A stretch of DNA of 12,747 nt from Planctomycetota bacterium (GTDB lineage Bacteria > Planctomycetota > B15-G4), in NCBI GenBank assembly GCA_003644265.1, contig QNBX01000135.1, positions 1 through 12,747 of the forward strand, written 5' to 3'. Below, piece after piece: positions 10,372 to 12,747 of the stretch. Both the position numbers and the translations under genes were made by a program. Positions within the stretch are counted from its first letter, which is position 1. Every line of letters starts with the position of its first letter. Under the pieces are notes generated by a model. It saw nothing but the letters and a program-made list of their open reading frames with translations. It had not been told where the DNA came from and did no database searches.

Positions 10372-11567
10372 GGGGGAGGCCTGAAGGCGACGGGCGCGTT
10401 CGCGATCTCACGCCCCGACTGGAGCAGGCCGCCCGGGAGTTCCCGGCCGTCACCCTCACGGGGCCGCGTCAGAGCGGCAAGTCCACGCTCTGCCGCCAGG
10501 TCTTCGCTGACCACCCGTACGTCAACCTCGAGGCGCCGGACACGCGCTCCTTTGCGCAACAGGACCCGCGCGCGTTTTTGGCCCAGTTTCCCGACGGAGC
10601 GGTGCTCGATGAGGTGCAGCGGGCGCCCGAGCTGCCGTCGTACCTCCAAGGGCTGATCGACGACGACCCCAGACCCGGTCGCTGGATCCTCACCGGCTCG
10701 CGCAACCTGACCCTGCTCGATTCGGTCAGCCAATCCCTGGCCGGTCGCTCAGCCGTGCTCCACCTGCTCCCGCTGGCGTGGAGTGAGGTGCTGCGCTTCG
10801 AAGGCCGCCCGACGACGTTCGAGGAGGCGCTCTTCACCGGCGGTTACCCGGCGATCCTCGACCGCGGCGTCGACCCCAGCGACTGGCTGGGCGCGTACGT
10901 CGGCACCTACGTCGAGCGCGACGTGCGGTCGATCAGCAACATCGGAGACCTGGTCGCCTTCCAGCGTTTCGTGGAGCTCTGCGCGGGGCGGACAGCGCAG
11001 CTCGTCAAGCACTCGGGGCTGGCCGCGGACACCGGCGTCACCCAGCCCACGGCCAAGGCGTGGCTCAGCGTGCTGGAGACCAGCTTCGTCGCGTTCCGCC
11101 TGGCCGGGTTCCACGGCAACCTGCCCAAGCGCCTCGTGAAGATGCCGAAACTGCACTTCCACGACACGGGTCTGGTCTGCTGGCTGCTCGGCATCCGCAG
11201 CGCGGAGCAGCTCCGCTCCCATCCGTTGCGCGGTCCGATCTTCGAGACCTGGGTGGTCTCGGAGGTGCTCAAGCATCGGATGAACCGCGGCGAGTCCACC
11301 GGCTTGTCGTTCTATCGCGATCAGAACGGGGCCGAGGCCGACCTGCTCGTGGAGCGCAGTGACGGCCTGACCCTGGTGGAGGCCAAGGCCGCGCAGACGG
11401 CCACGGCGAGCCTCTTCGCGGGGACGCAGCGGGTGCGCGCTCACCTCGACGACCCGGCGCGTCCGTGCGAGGTGGTGGTGGCCTACGGCGGTGACGAACC
11501 CCAGCGACGCAGAGAAGGAGAGCTGCTGCCCTGGAGCCGGCTGCACGAGCGGGACCGGATCGGCTGA
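10368..11567 (+). CDS. COG1373-type ATPase (AAA_14 with DUF4143 region)
   Basis: The 399-aa product has a P-loop (GPRQSGKST, 32-40), a Walker B (AVLDE, 78-82), and the WILTGSRN segment (107-113), all typical of the AAA_14 ATPase family. The middle, from about 180 to 276 (YVERDVRSI, then KLHFHDTGLVCWLLGI), matches the DUF4143 region. Near the C-terminus FYRDQNGAEADLLV with D325 and LVEAKA with E338 and K340 form a PD-(D/E)XK nuclease-like motif. The family is common in bacteria and archaea, often scattered and strain-variable; its cellular role is not well established. The start is uncertain: TTG at 10368 overlaps the preceding TGA as TTGA and has no good upstream Shine-Dalgarno, though it places the conserved N-terminus (RDLTPRLEQAAREFPAV) correctly. 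A purine block GAGGGGGAGG follows the TTG, but no standard in-frame start lies at usable distance after it. Translational coupling to the lipoprotein gene is plausible. Stop TGA at 11565. Confidence 0.9.
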   Translation: MRGRPEGDGRVRDLTPRLEQAAREFPAVTLTGPRQSGKSTLCRQVFADHPYVNLEAPDTRSFAQQDPRAFLAQFPDGAVLDEVQRAPELPSYLQGLIDDDPRPGRWILTGSRNLTLLDSVSQSLAGRSAVLHLLPLAWSEVLRFEGRPTTFEEALFTGGYPAILDRGVDPSDWLGAYVGTYVERDVRSISNIGDLVAFQRFVELCAGRTAQLVKHSGLAADTGVTQPTAKAWLSVLETSFVAFRLAGFHGNLPKRLVKMPKLHFHDTGLVCWLLGIRSAEQLRSHPLRGPIFETWVVSEVLKHRMNRGESTGLSFYRDQNGAEADLLVERSDGLTLVEAKAAQTATASLFAGTQRVRAHLDDPARPCEVVVAYGGDEPQRRREGELLPWSRLHERDRIG

Positions 11568-11684
11568 GGGAAGGTAGGCCTGCTTCTCTAGCCGCAGTTC
11601 ACGTGGCCCTGGTGAGCCGGGTGTCGAACAACGGTGGCGTCGCTCGACTGCACTCGGGTCTTCCTATACAGCCGACCGTGGCGG
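11568..11684. other. Convergent intergenic region
   Basis: This 117-bp gap lies between the 3' end of the ATPase gene and the reconstructed 3' end of the methyltransferase on the opposite strand. I see no strong hairpin with a T-run and no coding pattern, so termination of the two converging transcripts is not explained by the sequence. Confidence 0.5.
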
Positions 11685-11846
11685 TCACCTCCGCCGAAGC
11701 CACACGCTGCCCCCCATGTTCTTCAGACACAGCGGCATGTGCTCGGAGAACCAGTCGGTGTGCAGTAGCTCGAGGCAGGTGTTCATGACCTGCATCTCGA
11801 AGGCGTCGTTGAACTGCAGGAAGGCGCGCAGGGCGTAGGCCTCGTT
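11685..11846 (-). pseudogene. Severed C-terminal part of the methyltransferase (53 codons after an in-frame TGA)
   Basis: Directly after the TGA at 11847-11849, the same reading frame continues for 53 codons to a TGA at 11685-11687. The product starts NEAYALRAFLQFN and later reads TDWFSEHMPLCLKNMGG before WLRRR and the stop. This is a compact, protein-like sequence and matches what I recall as the usual C-terminal end of this methyltransferase group (EEGRAW-NEAY... joining across the stop). A single change, TGG to TGA (plus-strand C to T at 11847), accounts for the break. The reconstructed protein would be 306 aa. No start codon or ribosome site suggests independent translation of this part. 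Confidence 0.8.
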
Positions 11847-12605
11847 TCAGGCGCGGCCTTCCTCGACCCACTCCTGCGCGTACTCGAAGGGCCAGGGGAT
11901 GTCGTGGATGTGGACCCAGACGCCGCTGGCCACCCGCGGCAGCACCTCGAACAGCAGGTGGTTCACGTCGCTGCCGGTCTTGAGCACGTGGGTCGAGTCG
12001 ATGAACAGGATGTCGCCGGAGCCCAGCGCGTCGAAGGTCTCGAGCGCCACGGCCTGCACCGGCTGCTCGATGATCGACACGCGTCGTTCGTCACCCGGGC
12101 GCATGCGCGCGCGCAGCCGCTGGGGGTCCGGGTCAATCGAGGTGATGGCCAGGTCGCCGTCCAGAAATAGCTCGTCCACGTCGAGCATGGCGCAGGTCGA
12201 CCAGCCGGTGCCGACCTCGACCACGCGGTTGGGCCGCACGTGTCGCAGCACGAAGTAGAGAAACAGGCCGTCGGCGTAGCTGTACTGGTCGTTTTCGAAG
12301 TGATAGCGCCGCTCGGGAGTCTCCTGGGAAGAGAAGGGCTGCTCGGCGTAGTACGGCAGAAAGGCCTGCATGAGCGACTGCTGGCGCTCGAAGTTCATGT
12401 CGATGCCGGGCAGCTCGCCGCGATGCCGGAAGAAGATCTGCTCGAACTGCGGCCGCAGCTGCTCCACATCGGGAATGGGCGAGTAGTAGTGCCCGGGTGG
12501 CAGCCAGGTGCCCGGGCCAGCGCGCGCGGCCTCGAGCTCCGCCGCGAGCTCGGCCACCTGGGCCTCCAGGGCGGCGATACGCGCGGCTGCGTCGGATGAA
12601 GTCAT
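11847..12605 (-). CDS. Class I SAM-dependent methyltransferase, truncated by a premature TGA
   Basis: The ATG at 12605 has GGAG 5 bases upstream. The product is 252 aa as read. Residues about 5-29 are an Ala/Glu/Leu-rich heptad region, likely a short coiled coil. GHYYSPIPD (38-46) and a conserved-looking aromatic region (100-118) precede the Rossmann methyltransferase core: VVEVGTGWST (128-137) is SAM-binding motif I, TSIDPDP (155-161) follows, and DILFIDSTH (198-206) plus VHIHDI (231-236) form the later motifs, as in Methyltransf_24-type proteins. Relatives are often found with glycan or surface-polysaccharide genes, but the substrate here cannot be named. The stop cuts the protein just after EWVEEGRA; the following 53 codons in frame complete the usual C-terminus. 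The truncated form keeps all SAM-binding motifs but lacks the final helix-strand part of the fold, so it is probably impaired. A sequencing error is an alternative. Confidence 0.8.
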   Translation of the reverse strand: MTSSDAAARIAALEAQVAELAAELEAARAGPGTWLPPGHYYSPIPDVEQLRPQFEQIFFRHRGELPGIDMNFERQQSLMQAFLPYYAEQPFSSQETPERRYHFENDQYSYADGLFLYFVLRHVRPNRVVEVGTGWSTCAMLDVDELFLDGDLAITSIDPDPQRLRARMRPGDERRVSIIEQPVQAVALETFDALGSGDILFIDSTHVLKTGSDVNHLLFEVLPRVASGVWVHIHDIPWPFEYAQEWVEEGRA

Positions 12606-12664
12606 GGCGGCTCCGGAGGGTTGCGCTGCGACGGCAGGCAGAGCTTACTGCCCGGCCGCAGCGA

Positions 12665-12676
12665 GGCGGGCCCGCC
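12665..12676. repeat. 12-bp perfect palindrome upstream of the methyltransferase
   Basis: GGCGGGCCCGCC is fully self-complementary and lies about 60 bp upstream of the ATG at 12605. It could be an operator, but such GC palindromes arise by chance in this base composition. Confidence 0.3.
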
Positions 12677-12684
12677 AGCGCTCC

Positions 12685-12741
12685 GCCCACGCCCACGCCC
12701 ACGCCCACCCCACGCCCCACGCCCCACGCCCCACGCCCCAC
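12685..12741 (+). repeat. Short tandem repeats: hexamer GCCCAC then heptamer GCCCCAC
   Basis: Four perfect copies of GCCCAC (12685-12708) are followed by a junction lacking one G, then four perfect copies of GCCCCAC (12714-12741). The array lies 80 bp upstream of the methyltransferase start and reaches almost to the window end, so its full length is unknown. The two unit sizes suggest slippage of one base in an ancestral unit followed by expansion of both forms. Confidence 0.9.
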
Positions 12742-12747
12742 GCCTCA

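Noticed and set aside
11665..11670. TATACA as a -10 element
   Set aside because: No -35 partner, and it would drive transcription antisense into the methyltransferase.
11847..11849. TGA read as selenocysteine in the methyltransferase
   Set aside because: The position fits Trp, the family is not known for selenocysteine, and I see no SECIS-like hairpin immediately after the codon.
12133..12741. Minus-strand frame starting within the tandem repeats
   Set aside because: It overlaps the methyltransferase in another frame, and its N-terminus is just the translated repeat.

Overview
The window is a GC-rich bacterial chromosome segment (compact genes, GTG and TTG starts, long spurious open frames on the antisense strand of real genes). 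It encodes a predicted lipoprotein (LAAC lipobox), an exported protein with a signal peptidase I site and a large membrane-anchored protein with carboxypeptidase-regulatory-like repeats. This mix fits a Gram-negative lineage such as Planctomycetota or Myxococcota/former Deltaproteobacteria. That placement is an inference from gene style; no marker in the window settles it.

Layout. Bases 1-5523 hold three minus-strand genes. In transcription order they are nnrD (NAD(P)HX repair), carB (carbamoyl-phosphate synthase large subunit) and a Rieske [2Fe-2S]/FMN glutamate-synthase-like fusion cut by the window edge. The spacings are 209 bp, with a 9-bp-stem hairpin, and 64 bp. This is ordinary core metabolism apart from the fusion protein. 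carA is not adjacent.

Bases 5524-5856 are a divergent intergenic region with three similar GGCCGG-N6-GC[A/T] elements. From there three plus-strand genes for the cell envelope follow. They are a 156-aa secreted six-cysteine protein, a 734-aa single-pass protein with repeated beta-sandwich domains (24 bp further on, very likely the same transcript), and a 573-aa lipoprotein of the sulfatase/alkaline phosphatase superfamily. The last carries a LysM domain inside its C-terminal part, and a threonine where sulfatases have the formylglycine Cys/Ser. Its stop overlaps the likely TTG start of a COG1373-type ATPase with a C-terminal PD-(D/E)XK-like motif.

Bases 11568-12747 hold a minus-strand SAM-dependent methyltransferase. 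It is interrupted by an in-frame TGA at a position that reads naturally as Trp, followed by 53 further sensible codons. The window ends in a GC-rich stretch with hexamer and heptamer tandem repeats.

I see no rRNA, tRNA, CRISPR array, insertion sequence or obvious defence island. The most unusual items are the LysM nested within the phosphatase/sulfatase-superfamily lipoprotein, the unrecognised secreted gene pair with its repeated upstream elements, and the recently broken methyltransferase.
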